Assembly: GCA_009780695.1 (NCBI GenBank) | Contig: WQZN01000005.1 | Span: 1 to 64,000 of the forward strand | DNA length: 64,000 bases | Direction of reading: 5' to 3' | Source: Microbacteriaceae bacterium | GTDB lineage: Bacteria > Actinomycetota > Actinomycetes > Actinomycetales > Microbacteriaceae | Part shown: piece after piece, positions 43,741 through 51,896 of the stretch | Layout of the letters: each line of letters starts with the position of its first letter | Numbering within the stretch: the first letter of the stretch is position 1 | The notes under the pieces: model-generated | Database searches by the model: none | What the model was told of the DNA's origin: nothing | What the model saw: only the letters and a program-made list of their open reading frames with translations | Translations under genes and position numbers: made by a program

Positions 43741-44346
43741 ATGACGGACTCGAAGCGCGATGCGATCCTGACCGCAGCCCGCGAGGTCTTCCGCGAGAGC
43801 GGCTTCACGGGCGCGACGCTCGTGCGCATCGCGGTCGCCGCCGGTCTCAGCTACTCCGAACTCGTCGAGCAGTTCCCCGACAAGGAATTGCTGTTGCGGG
43901 CGGTGCTCGCCCAGCGCGACGACGATGAGGACGCGCGCAGCGACTTCGACGCGATCACCGACCCGCAGGCCGCGCTCGCGGCCGTCGTCGACCTCGTCGA
44001 GTACAACGCGGCGCATCGCGGCATGGTCGAGCTGTTCACCGTGCTGGTGGGCGAATCGGTGGTGCCGTCGAGCCCGGGCCACGACTTCTTCCGGGAGCGG
44101 TACGCGCGGCGCGTCGACAGCTTCCGGCGGACGTATCAGCGGGGCGCGGATGCCGGCGTGCTGGACCCCGAGTGGACGCCCGATGCCGCGGCGGTCGAGC
44201 TCACGGCGCTGCTCGACGGGCTGCAGATCCAGTGGCTGCTGTCCGACGGCGCGATCGACATGGCCGCGCTGGTCCGCGCGCATCTGAGCCGGCAGATCGT
44301 GTCGCCCACGGCGGCCGCAGACGCCGCGGACGCCGCAGGGGAGTAG
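43741..44346 (+). CDS. TetR-family transcriptional regulator
   Basis: 201 residues. N-terminal helix-turn-helix: AILTAAREVFRESGFTGATL then IAVAAGLSYSELVEQFPDKE. The helical C-terminal ligand domain is not assignable. ATG at 43741 (MTDSKRDA) is chosen over 43705 for family length. The target is not known; the flanking genes encode a secreted propeller-like protein and a dehydratase/VOC protein. Confidence 0.85.
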   Translation: MTDSKRDAILTAAREVFRESGFTGATLVRIAVAAGLSYSELVEQFPDKELLLRAVLAQRDDDEDARSDFDAITDPQAALAAVVDLVEYNAAHRGMVELFTVLVGESVVPSSPGHDFFRERYARRVDSFRRTYQRGADAGVLDPEWTPDAAAVELTALLDGLQIQWLLSDGAIDMAALVRAHLSRQIVSPTAAADAADAAGE

Positions 44347-44358
44347 GGGAGCAGCGGC

Positions 44359-45027
44359 TCACCAGCCGTTGAAGCGGTCGATCCAGGGCGCCACGTCGAC
44401 CTCGTTCCCCTCGGGGTCGGCGAGCGTCCACCAGTTCGGGCCGTTGTCACGCACCACCCGGCCACCGGCCGCGAGCGCTGCGTCGATGCGGCTCTGCGCC
44501 TGGTCGACCGGCACGTAGAGGTCGATGTGGATGCGGTTGCGCTGCGGTCTCGGCGCGTCCATCTGCTGGAACCACACGTTCGGGGCGAGGGCGAGGGGGT
44601 CGGTGACGTCTTCACCGCCGCGCGGCGGATAGCCGAGGACGGCGGCCCAGAACGCCATGGCCTTCGGGATGTCGAGCGCATCGATCGCGATCTGCACGGT
44701 CTGGAGCTTCGCCGGGTCGGAGGCGAGCCCGAGCTCGTGGGCGGCCTCGGAGATCTGCGCGGCGAGGCGCGCGTCGAGCTCGCTGAGCGGCCAGGGTCCG
44801 TTCAGCAGCTCGTGGGTGAGCAGCGTGACGCGCACGGCGGCGTAGCGCAGCTCGATGTCGGGGTGATGGTCCATGGCATCCGCGAGTGCGCCGATGCGGT
44901 CGACGAAGGCGACGCCGGTGGCGAAGGACCCGGTGACGAAGTACGCCGTCGCCCCGGTCGAGAGCACGCGCCAGTCGGCGACCCCCGGCGCGGCGTGGAA
45001 CTGCTCGGACGTGATGGAGTCGGCCAT
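44359..45027 (-). CDS. Pterin-4a-carbinolamine dehydratase fused to VOC domain
   Basis: 222 residues, two domains. The first (1-105) has the dehydratase motif AMDHHPDIELRY with the paired catalytic His and a second His in LLTHELLNGPWP. The second (106-222) is a glyoxalase/VOC half (IAIDALDIPKAMAFW, NRIHIDLYVPVDQ, LADPEGNEVDVAPW). A fused pair of this kind is known in actinobacteria. The role with a pterin cofactor is likely but no hydroxylase is nearby. TAAGGT 7 nt upstream suggests leaderless transcription; the promoter region is shared with the divergent LLM gene. Confidence 0.8.
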   Translation of the reverse strand: MADSITSEQFHAAPGVADWRVLSTGATAYFVTGSFATGVAFVDRIGALADAMDHHPDIELRYAAVRVTLLTHELLNGPWPLSELDARLAAQISEAAHELGLASDPAKLQTVQIAIDALDIPKAMAFWAAVLGYPPRGGEDVTDPLALAPNVWFQQMDAPRPQRNRIHIDLYVPVDQAQSRIDAALAAGGRVVRDNGPNWWTLADPEGNEVDVAPWIDRFNGW

Positions 45028-45045
45028 GGCCCGGACCTTACGCGC

Positions 45046-45067
45046 TGTCGGTGGTCGCCTCTAGCCT
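45046..45067 (+). promoter_or_regulatory. RecA-NDp (PafBC-type) promoter of the LLM oxidoreductase
   Basis: TGTCGGTG at 45046-45053, 8 nt, TAGCCT at 45062-45067, then 6 nt to the ATG at 45074. It matches the same consensus as the sites at 1763-1784 and 8430-8451, with C at the first position. A damage link for a flavin oxidoreductase is unexpected. Confidence 0.7.
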
Positions 45068-45073
45068 CGTGGC

Positions 45074-45946
45074 ATGACTTCGCTGGGTGTGATCTTCCAA
45101 CCGACATCCCCGCCTGAGGCGCTGCCCGACGCGGCGCGCGCGGCCGAGGCGGCCGGCCTCGACGAGCTCTGGGTGTGGGAGGACTGCTTCAAGGAGAGCG
45201 GCATCGCCGCCCTGGTCGCGGCACTCGCGGCGACCGAGCGGCTCGTCGTCGGCGTCGGAATCCTGCCCATGCCACTGCGCAACGTCGCGCTGCTCGCGAT
45301 GGAGGTCTCGACGGTCGAGCGGATGTTCCCGGGGCGTGTGCGCATCGGACTCGGTCACGGTGTGCTCGACTGGATGGGCCAGGCGGGTGCGCGCGTCGCG
45401 TCGCCGCTCACGCTCATGCGCGAGTACCTCCCGGCTCTGCGCCGCCTGCTCGCCGGGGAAGAGGTGTCCGTCTCGGGGCGCTATGTGAACCTCGACCGCG
45501 TGCAGCTGCGCTGGCCGCCCCAGGCGCCGGTGCCGCTGCTCGCGGCGGCCGAAGGCCCCAAGACCACGGCCCTTGCGGGTGAGGTGGCCGATGGGCTCGT
45601 GCTGACCGGCGGGTGGAGCGCCTCGATGGTCGCAAGCAGCCTGGCTCGGGCATCCGCGGCACGCTCCTCAGCCGGTTCCTCCGCGCCGCTCACCGCCGCG
45701 GTGTTCCTGATGGCCGAGTTCGGCGAGGGCGCTCCCGAGCGCATGGAAGCCGAGTTCGACGCGTGGAAGATGACGGGGGAGCGGCGCTATGCCGGGCTCG
45801 GCTCGGTCGAGTCCGTCGCGGCGACGGTGCGCGAGGTCGCAGCCGCCGGCGCGACGAGCGTGCTGCTCCAGTCGCGTTCCCTCGGCGTCGACTTCGCCGC
45901 CTTCGCACGCTCGGCAGGCCACGTGAAACAGCTGATCAGCGGCTAA
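45074..45946 (+). CDS. LLM-class flavin-dependent oxidoreductase
   Basis: 290 residues of the luciferase-like monooxygenase superfamily, TIM barrel with FMN or F420. Start TSLGVIFQPTSPPEALPDAAR, then LWVWEDCFKES and GRVRIGLGHGVLDWMGQAGA, a pattern common in F420-dependent family members. Substrate unknown. Leaderless start. Its stop overlaps the stop of the convergent DHFR-like gene by 3 bp. Confidence 0.85.
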   Translation: MTSLGVIFQPTSPPEALPDAARAAEAAGLDELWVWEDCFKESGIAALVAALAATERLVVGVGILPMPLRNVALLAMEVSTVERMFPGRVRIGLGHGVLDWMGQAGARVASPLTLMREYLPALRRLLAGEEVSVSGRYVNLDRVQLRWPPQAPVPLLAAAEGPKTTALAGEVADGLVLTGGWSASMVASSLARASAARSSAGSSAPLTAAVFLMAEFGEGAPERMEAEFDAWKMTGERRYAGLGSVESVAATVREVAAAGATSVLLQSRSLGVDFAAFARSAGHVKQLISG

Positions 45947-46575
45947 TCGCCGTCACGCGCGCCCATATCGCCCGTCTGCGGCACACCGTCGGCGAGCTCG
46001 TAGCGCAGCAGCACGGCACCGCTCGAGCCCGCCAGCGGAGGCTCGGCGAGGCGCAGATTGGTCGGCACCTCGCCGCCCTGGAAGACCTTCTTGCCCGTGC
46101 CGAGCACGATCGGGTACACCCACAGGTTCAGCCGATCGAAGAGCTTCTCGTGCAGCAGCGTCTGGACGAGATCGAGGCTGCCGATGACGTGGATGCTCTG
46201 ATGACGATCCCTCACCTCGTTCACCGCGGCGACGAGGTCGGGGGAGAGGAGCCGCGATCCGGCCCAGTCGAGGGCCGGCGCGGTGCGGGATGCCACATAC
46301 TTCGGCACCTTGTTGAACACGTGCGCGATGCTGCCGTCGACGCCGTCCTCGGCCTGGGGCCAGTACCCGGCGAAGATGTCGTGGGTCTTGCGGCCGAGCA
46401 GCAGCGCGTCGAGCCCGGCGATCGCCGCGCCAACCTCGGCGCCAACGAGGTCGTCGAACAGCGGCGCCTGCCAGCCGCCGAACGGGAAGCCGCCCTCCGG
46501 GTCCTCGTCGGGGCCACCCGGCGCTTGCGCGACCAGATCGAGCGTCGTGAACAGGTCGATGTGGATCTTGCCCAT
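45943..46575 (-). CDS. Dihydrofolate reductase/RibD C-terminal family protein
   Basis: 210 residues. The family elements GKIHIDLFTTLDLVAQAPGG, LLGRKTHDIFAGYW and HVIGSLDLVQTLLHEKLFD are in order. The group uses NADPH to reduce pterin or riboflavin-type substrates, and some members confer resistance; the specific role is unknown. Stop overlaps the LLM gene's stop. The start ATG at 46575 follows a GGGAGGAT-type site. Confidence 0.85.
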   Translation of the reverse strand: MGKIHIDLFTTLDLVAQAPGGPDEDPEGGFPFGGWQAPLFDDLVGAEVGAAIAGLDALLLGRKTHDIFAGYWPQAEDGVDGSIAHVFNKVPKYVASRTAPALDWAGSRLLSPDLVAAVNEVRDRHQSIHVIGSLDLVQTLLHEKLFDRLNLWVYPIVLGTGKKVFQGGEVPTNLRLAEPPLAGSSGAVLLRYELADGVPQTGDMGARDGD

Positions 46576-46630
46576 GCGATCCTCCCGAAGTAAAGTTATG
46601 TCAAGAGATATGGTTTCCGCGGCGCCGACG

Positions 46631-47005
46631 TCACTCCGGCAGACGGGTGCGGAGCAGACAGAACTCGTTGCCTTCCGGGTCCCCGAGCACATGCCACGAG
46701 GCATCGTCGCCCTGGCCGATGTCGACCTTGCGGGCACCGAGCGCGAGCAGGCGTTCGAGTTCGGCATCCTGCTCGCGGTCCGTCGCATTCACATCGAAAT
46801 GCAGCCGCAGCGGCTCGGTCTTGGACTCGACGGTCGGAACGAACACCAGCGTCGGCTGGATGCCGCCGAATCCGGCGTCCGGGCCGATCTCGACTGCACC
46901 GTCGTCGATGTCGATGATCTGGAAACCCAGCACCGCGCACCAGAACTCCGCGAGCGCCCGCGGGTCGTGCGCCTTGATGACGATTTCAGAGAGACGGGAT
47001 GCCAT
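46631..47005 (-). CDS. VOC family protein
   Basis: 124 residues, one glyoxalase/bleomycin-resistance fold (SEIVIKAHDPRALAEFWCAV, LGDPEGNEFCLL). Metal ligands are typically His/Glu in such repeats; the terminal Glu (GNEFCLL) is seen. ATG at 47005 lies 7 nt after TAGCGT, so leaderless; GTG at 47014 is an alternative. Confidence 0.8.
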   Translation of the reverse strand: MASRLSEIVIKAHDPRALAEFWCAVLGFQIIDIDDGAVEIGPDAGFGGIQPTLVFVPTVESKTEPLRLHFDVNATDREQDAELERLLALGARKVDIGQGDDASWHVLGDPEGNEFCLLRTRLPE

Positions 47006-47132
47006 GCGCCGCACGCTACCCGCAGCGGGTTCGCGCCTCCAGACCCCGCTCCTTCAATGCTGTTTCACTTTCCGATAATGCACGTTATGTCAATAAAGCA
47101 ATCGCGACATCACTCTCCTGGCCACGGTGCGG

Positions 47133-47786
47133 TCACGCCGCCAGGTCGCGCCATCCGTCCGGCAACCCCGTGGTCCCCCACTCCGAATCGGGCGCCCATC
47201 CAGCCCAATCGGCCCCGAACGGCCAGCCGCCGCCGCGGGCGAGGTCGGTGAGCCGCCTGCCCGCGTCGCGTGCACGGGCGGCGAATCCTTCATCGAGCTC
47301 TCCGGCCTCGACCAGGAACGCGAGTTCGTCTTCGTCCTTGTATCCGACGCGCCAGTCCTCGGTTCCCGGCATCCCGCTGCCGACGACATCGAGCGTCCAA
47401 TCCTGGGTGTCGAACCCGATCGAAGTCCGGGACCACGGAAGCTCGAGATTCCCATACCAGGCACCCACCCAGTCGGTGCCGTCGTGCCAGCGCCAGACCG
47501 ACCACGGCTCGCCGAACCGATGGACGCGGACGACGGTCTCGCCACGCCAGACGAGTTCCTCGAACGACCCGTCCCAGTCCTTCTCGAGCACGAGTCGTCC
47601 GTTCGGCCCCGACCCTCGCCCGGCGCGGCCGCGCATGGCGGACCCCGGTGTCGTGGCGACGACCGCGAGCTCGCCGTCGTCCTGGACGACGAACCCGGAG
47701 ACCGCGAAGGAGACGGCCTCGCCTCTTTCCTGGAACTGCCGGATGCTGCGCAGCACGACGGCCTCTCCGCGGGCGAAGCGATGCAT
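47133..47786 (-). CDS. DUF402 domain protein
   Basis: 217 residues. The DUF402 core, WYGNLELPWSRTSIGFDTQD and WRVGYKDEDELAFLVEAGEL, is present. Proteins of this fold include FomD and nucleoside di/triphosphate phosphatases, so a nucleotide hydrolase is possible. ATG at 47786 (MHRFARGEAVVL) was chosen because upstream residues are not conserved. The gene follows the YbhB-type gene with 20 bp spacing. Confidence 0.75.
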   Translation of the reverse strand: MHRFARGEAVVLRSIRQFQERGEAVSFAVSGFVVQDDGELAVVATTPGSAMRGRAGRGSGPNGRLVLEKDWDGSFEELVWRGETVVRVHRFGEPWSVWRWHDGTDWVGAWYGNLELPWSRTSIGFDTQDWTLDVVGSGMPGTEDWRVGYKDEDELAFLVEAGELDEGFAARARDAGRRLTDLARGGGWPFGADWAGWAPDSEWGTTGLPDGWRDLAA

Positions 47787-47806
47787 TCCGCTCACCCCGT
47801 CGCCGG

Positions 47807-48358
47807 TCAGCGGGTCTCGTGGGTGCCGACGAGGCGCGCACGGCCGAGGACGCCGCCGCCGAGCACGCTCCGCAGCTCTGCCAGGCGGAACCCGGGTCGC
47901 AGGGCGAGGGGGCGATCGAGCGCATAGGCCTGGAAGACATAGCGGTGCGGGCCATGGCCCTTCGGCGGAAGCGGGCCCGCCCAACCGCTCTTCAGACTCC
48001 CCCGGCCGAGCACGATGCCCGCGACATCCGCACCCGCCGAAAGATCACCGTCGGCGAGACGCTGGACGACGCTCGGGTCGATGAGCGCGACGAGATGGGT
48101 GGATGCCCCCGACATCGGCGTGTCCGGGTCCTGCACGACGAGCGCCAGCTGCGCCGTGTCGGCCGGAAGCCCGCTCCAGCTCACGGCGGGTGAGAGGTTG
48201 CGCCCGAACAGGCGCCCGCGATACACATCGGGGATCTCGACCGCGTCGCCGCCGCCCTCCCCCGCCCAGTCGGCCGCGAGCCGGAAGTTCTCGGGCGCCT
48301 GAAGCGCCCCGTCGTTCCACACCAGTGCGTGATCGCCGGACTTGTGCGGCAGCGCCAT
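47807..48358 (-). CDS. YbhB/YbcL-family (PEBP/Raf kinase inhibitor-like) protein
   Basis: 183 residues of the phosphatidylethanolamine-binding protein-like fold: NLSPAVSWSGLPADTAQLAL and VQDPDTPMSGASTHLVAL with the phosphate-binding Asp-Pro-Asp. The function in bacteria is not established. ATG at 48358 has GGGAGG 4 nt upstream. It is cotranscribed with the DUF402 gene. Confidence 0.8.
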   Translation of the reverse strand: MALPHKSGDHALVWNDGALQAPENFRLAADWAGEGGGDAVEIPDVYRGRLFGRNLSPAVSWSGLPADTAQLALVVQDPDTPMSGASTHLVALIDPSVVQRLADGDLSAGADVAGIVLGRGSLKSGWAGPLPPKGHGPHRYVFQAYALDRPLALRPGFRLAELRSVLGGGVLGRARLVGTHETR

Positions 48359-48451
48359 GTGTCCTCCCTGAGCAGTGGCCGTCATCGCTGGTGCTACCAC
48401 TATGCCGGACACGGCTCGGGGCGCCGACCCAGACGCCGGCACCGGCTGCGG

Positions 48452-49477
48452 TCACGCCGCGGAGCGCTCAGCGACCCGCCGCCGACGCAGGCCACTGTCC
48501 CCCACCTCGGGCCCGCGATAGACCATGTCCATCGCGCCGATGCTCTCCCCCGGCGGCACGATCTCGTCGATGCGGTCGAGCACGTCATCGCTCAGCGCGA
48601 CGTCGACGCCCGCGAGCGTGTCCTCGAGCTGCTCCATGGTGCGCGGGCCGGCGATCGCCGAGGTCACGCCCGGATGCGCGATGGCGAAGGCCATCGCGAG
48701 ATGGGTGAGCTTCACGCCGGCCTCATCGGCGAGCGCCACGAGCTGCTCGACGGCGGCGAGGCGGCGCTCGTCGCGGAAATGGCGCATGCCGGTGCGCGTC
48801 GACCGGAAGTTGTCGTTCTCCTGCCCGGCGCGATAGCGCCCGGTCAGCGTGCCGCCCGCGAGCGGGCTGTAGACGAGCGTGCCCATGCCGTAGCGCTGCG
48901 CGACCGGCAGGATCTCGCGCTCGATCTCGCGGTCGAGGATCGAATAGTTCGGCTGCTCGGTGCGGAAACGCTCGAAGCCGCGGCGCTCGGACATCCACTG
49001 CGCTTCGACGATCTCCGAGCCGCGCATCGACGACGAGCCGATCGCGCGCACCTTGCCCTGCCGCACGAGGTCGGTGAGCGCGGACAGCGTCTCGTCGATG
49101 TCCGTCTCGGGGTCGGGCCGGTGCAGCTGGTACAGGTCGATGTAGTCGGTCTGCAGGTTCCGCAGCGAGCGCTCGACGGCCTGCACGATCCAACGGCGCG
49201 AGGCACCCCGGTGGTTGAGGTCGTCGTCGACGGGTCCCCAGAACTTGGTGGCGAGCACGACATCCTCTCGCCGCCCCTTGAGGGCCTCCCCCACGACCTG
49301 CTCCGAGTCGCCGTAGCGGTCGGCCGTGTCGACGAAGTTGATGCCTGCGTCGAGCGCGCGGTGGATGATGCGGATGCCTTCCTGCCGGTCCGGGTTGCCG
49401 AGCGCCCCGAGCATCATCGCGCCGAGCGCGTACGGGGTCACCTTGATTCCGGTGCGGCCGAGGGTGCGGTACTGCAT
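48452..49477 (-). CDS. Aldo/keto reductase
   Basis: 341 residues. The TIM-barrel NADPH oxidoreductase starts MQYRTLGRTGIKVTPYALGA. The catalytic tetrad Asp and Tyr are in FVDTADRYGDSEQ, Lys in VLATKFWGP and His in YQLHRPDPETD. It reduces aldehydes or ketones. It is divergent from the TetR gene, with two copies of a TetR-type operator in between, so it is probably the TetR target. Confidence 0.87.
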   Translation of the reverse strand: MQYRTLGRTGIKVTPYALGAMMLGALGNPDRQEGIRIIHRALDAGINFVDTADRYGDSEQVVGEALKGRREDVVLATKFWGPVDDDLNHRGASRRWIVQAVERSLRNLQTDYIDLYQLHRPDPETDIDETLSALTDLVRQGKVRAIGSSSMRGSEIVEAQWMSERRGFERFRTEQPNYSILDREIEREILPVAQRYGMGTLVYSPLAGGTLTGRYRAGQENDNFRSTRTGMRHFRDERRLAAVEQLVALADEAGVKLTHLAMAFAIAHPGVTSAIAGPRTMEQLEDTLAGVDVALSDDVLDRIDEIVPPGESIGAMDMVYRGPEVGDSGLRRRRVAERSAA

Positions 49478-49522
49478 GGCTCCTCCTTGCTGGCATCTCG
49501 AGCGGTGCCATGTGATGATGGA

Positions 49523-49571
49523 AATGGAACATTGTCCCGTTAGCTTCCGACTATATGGAACGGTGTCCCAT
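49523..49571. promoter_or_regulatory. Two TetR-type operators between aldo/keto reductase and TetR genes
   Basis: Site 1, AATGGAAC-ATT-GTCCCGTT (49523-49541), and site 2, ATGGAAC-GGT-GTCCCAT (49555-49571), share half-sites TGGAAC/GTCCC. Their centres are 31 bp apart, about three helical turns, so two dimers could sit on one DNA face. Site 2 ends 26 bp before the TetR ATG. Binding by this TetR is inferred. Confidence 0.7.
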
Positions 49572-49596
49572 TTATCAAGCGATCGAGGAGAACCGG

Positions 49597-50160
49597 ATGC
49601 CGCGCGCCGATGCCCAGCGCAATGTCGACGCCCTGCTGAGCGCCGCGAAGGACGAGTTCGCCGAGCACGGCGTCGATGTCGGGGTGCGCGCGATCGCCGC
49701 CCGCGCCGGGGTCGGCACGGCGACGCTCTACCGCCACTTCCCGCTGCGCGCCGACCTGATCGCCGCGGTGTTCCGGCGCGAGATCGACGACGTCGCTGCG
49801 CAGGCCGATCAGCTCGCCGCGACGCACTCCCCCGACGAGGCGCTCGAGCTGTGGGTGCAGCGTTACACCGAGTTCGTCGCGACGAAGCACGGCCTCGGGT
49901 CCGCCCTGCATTCCGGCGACCCGGCCTACAGCGGGCTGCGGGACTACTTCGAGGGCAACGCCGGGCCGGCGCTGCAGCGGCTGCTCGATGCCGCGGCGCG
50001 GGCGGGTGTCATCCGCCCAGGCATCGACCCGATCGAGCTCATCGGCGCGATCGCGAACCTCTCGGTGCCGCCGCCCGGCAGCGAGGACACCTCGCGCGCC
50101 GCGCGCATGGTCGCGCTGCTGCTCGACGGGCTGCGCTACGGCGCCGCCCCCGCGCAGTAA
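49597..50160 (+). CDS. TetR-family transcriptional regulator
   Basis: 187 residues. Helix-turn-helix: DALLSAAKDEFAEHGVDVGV and IAARAGVGTATLYRHFPLRA. The C-terminal ligand domain starts about residue 60. ATG at 49597 is chosen because GAGGAG lies 6 nt upstream; an earlier start at 49555 would overlap an operator. It likely autoregulates and controls the divergent aldo/keto reductase. Confidence 0.87.
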   Translation: MPRADAQRNVDALLSAAKDEFAEHGVDVGVRAIAARAGVGTATLYRHFPLRADLIAAVFRREIDDVAAQADQLAATHSPDEALELWVQRYTEFVATKHGLGSALHSGDPAYSGLRDYFEGNAGPALQRLLDAAARAGVIRPGIDPIELIGAIANLSVPPPGSEDTSRAARMVALLLDGLRYGAAPAQ

Positions 50161-50229
50161 GTCACCGATTCGGCGAAACCGGGCCCCACGCGCGGCGCGG
50201 CGCGGCCGTTCTGACCGAATCGGTGACTT
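50159..50229. repeat. Long-armed intergenic palindrome
   Basis: Perfect 15-bp arms, AAGTCACCGATTCGG (50159-50173) and its complement (50215-50229), around a 41-nt G+C-rich loop. The left arm begins within the TetR stop codon; the right ends 12 bp before the hydrolase stop. Convergent gene ends; REP-like or terminator-like. Confidence 0.65.
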
Positions 50230-50241
50230 CCGGCACGCGCG

Positions 50242-50991
50242 CTACCCGGCGGCGCCCCGCAGCTCGCGCACCAGGAACCGGTTCGAGTCATCCGCCAGCC
50301 AGGTCGGCACGTGCCGGTGGTCGCCCGAGTGCGCGCGCATGAGCTTCTGCGCCGACCCGAGGGCGTCGAACAGCGCGATGCCCGACTCGCGGTCGAGCTC
50401 GGCGTCGTCCCACGGCTGGATGAACTCGAGCGGGATCGTCACGCGCGCCGCGACCGCGAGCAGCCACGGCACGCCCCAGAAGCCGCCGAACACGGCCGCG
50501 CGGATGCGCGCGTCGGCGACCGCGAGCGGCACTCCGACCGCGGTCGCGAGCGTCATGCCCGTGTAGCCGAACGGGGTGGAGGCCCCGAACTCCGGCGACG
50601 CCTGCAGGGCATCCATCACGGCCCGCCACTGGGGCACCGCGCGCTCGGCGATCGAGCGGTTGAGCTCGGTGACGAAGGGCACGATGGACTCCCCCGCGCG
50701 CCGGGCTGCGTGCATGGCCTCCACCAGGGCCCGGTCCGCGGCATCGCGCGGCCGCTCGCCGTGGCCCGGCATGTCGATCGCGACCGCGTGGAAGCCGCAC
50801 GATGCGACCAGCCCGACGGCGCGCGAGACGAGGCCGGGCGCGCGCTTGTGCAGGCTGCCGCCGTGGCCCATGAGGATGACGGGAGCACCGGCCTCGGCCG
50901 AGACCGGAGACCACAGAACGCCGGGCACGTCGCCCAGCGTGAAGGAGCGTTCGACGACGCCGTCCGACGTCGTCTCAGAGAAGAACTGCAT
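50242..50991 (-). CDS. Alpha/beta hydrolase-like protein with altered nucleophile
   Basis: 249 residues of the dienelactone-hydrolase-like class. The oxyanion segment LMGHGGSLHKRAPG is present, and the catalytic Asp (QPWDDAELDR) and His (GDHRHVPTWL) are in place. The nucleophile elbow reads GYTGMTLATAV where related proteins have GxSxG; the Ser is replaced by Thr and the last Gly by Ala. It may still be active as a Thr enzyme or be a binding protein. A small Cys-containing ORF lies 51 bp upstream. Confidence 0.75.
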   Translation of the reverse strand: MQFFSETTSDGVVERSFTLGDVPGVLWSPVSAEAGAPVILMGHGGSLHKRAPGLVSRAVGLVASCGFHAVAIDMPGHGERPRDAADRALVEAMHAARRAGESIVPFVTELNRSIAERAVPQWRAVMDALQASPEFGASTPFGYTGMTLATAVGVPLAVADARIRAAVFGGFWGVPWLLAVAARVTIPLEFIQPWDDAELDRESGIALFDALGSAQKLMRAHSGDHRHVPTWLADDSNRFLVRELRGAAG

Positions 50992-51042
50992 GAGTTCGCC
51001 TTCCAGAAGAGAGCATCACGGATGCCCCCGGAGGCGTCTGAC

Positions 51043-51096
51043 TCAGCCCGTCACCCGCGCATGCGACGAGGAGCACCCGAATTCGATCATGTTCAC
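51043..51096 (-). CDS. Possible 17-residue leader peptide
   Basis: GTG-started ORF, MNMIEFGCSSSHARVTG, with AGGAGG 9 nt upstream, ending 51 bp before the hydrolase gene at 50991. A TAAGAT -10-like element at 51138-51133 fits a start near 51126. Size and placement suggest an upstream ORF or attenuator. Not recognised in a known family. Confidence 0.35.
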   Translation of the reverse strand: MNMIEFGCSSSHARVTG

Positions 51097-51174
51097 CGGG
51101 ACTCACCTCCTCGCTCTCAGCACGGACACCACGATCTTAACGGACGGCGACCGCAGGACGCACGCAGAGCACCC

Positions 51175-51834
51175 TCAGAGCACGTGGTCGAGCGTGATCT
51201 CGAAGCCGGCGCCCCGACCCGAGACGTGCACACCGGCGAGGTCGGCGACAGACCAGTCGGCGCCGTGGCCCGCGGCAGCCGCGCCCACCCCGATCACGCG
51301 CATGCCCGCGGCCTTCGCCGCCGCGACGCCGGCGTGCGAGTCCTCGAAGGCGACGCACTCCCCCGGCTCGACGCCGAGCACGGCCGCCCCGGCGAGGAAG
51401 CCCTCGGGGTGCGGCTTGCTCGCGGTCACCGACTCGGCGGTGACCGCCTGCGCCGGCATCCCCAGCCCCGCCGCCGCCATGCGTGCGCGAGCGAGCTCGA
51501 GCGACGCCGACGTGACGAGGGCGTGCGGGATGTCGGCGAGCGACCGCAGCAGCTCGCCCGCACCGGCGATCTCGACGATGCCCTCGACCTCACGCGTCTC
51601 GCGCTCGAGCAGCCGCCGGTTGTCGGCGTGGTTGACGGCCGTGTCGCGCTCGGGCAGCAGGATCGCCATGCTCTGCCAGCCCCGGCGGCCGTGCACGACC
51701 GGGTACACCTCGGCCGGGTCGAGGCCGTGCTCGCGGGCCCAGTCGCCCCAGATCCGCTCGACGACGGCCGACGAGTCGACGAGGGTGCCGTCCATGTCGA
51801 GCAGCACGGCGGAGGCGGGGATGACGACGCTCAT
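51175..51834 (-). CDS. HAD-superfamily hydrolase
   Basis: 219 residues. Motif I LLDMDGTLVDSS, motif II VTSASLELA, motif III ASKPHPEGFLAG and motif IV FEDSHAGVAAAKAAG. The sequence is like sugar-phosphate phosphatases (GPP/DOG class). It lies divergent from the histidine kinase gene. Confidence 0.87.
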   Translation of the reverse strand: MSVVIPASAVLLDMDGTLVDSSAVVERIWGDWAREHGLDPAEVYPVVHGRRGWQSMAILLPERDTAVNHADNRRLLERETREVEGIVEIAGAGELLRSLADIPHALVTSASLELARARMAAAGLGMPAQAVTAESVTASKPHPEGFLAGAAVLGVEPGECVAFEDSHAGVAAAKAAGMRVIGVGAAAAGHGADWSVADLAGVHVSGRGAGFEITLDHVL

Positions 51835-51896
51835 CGTCCGAGCGTATCCGCCGCGTTCTTCGCACTTTCTTATGGCGTTCGTGAGAGCCTCGGCAC

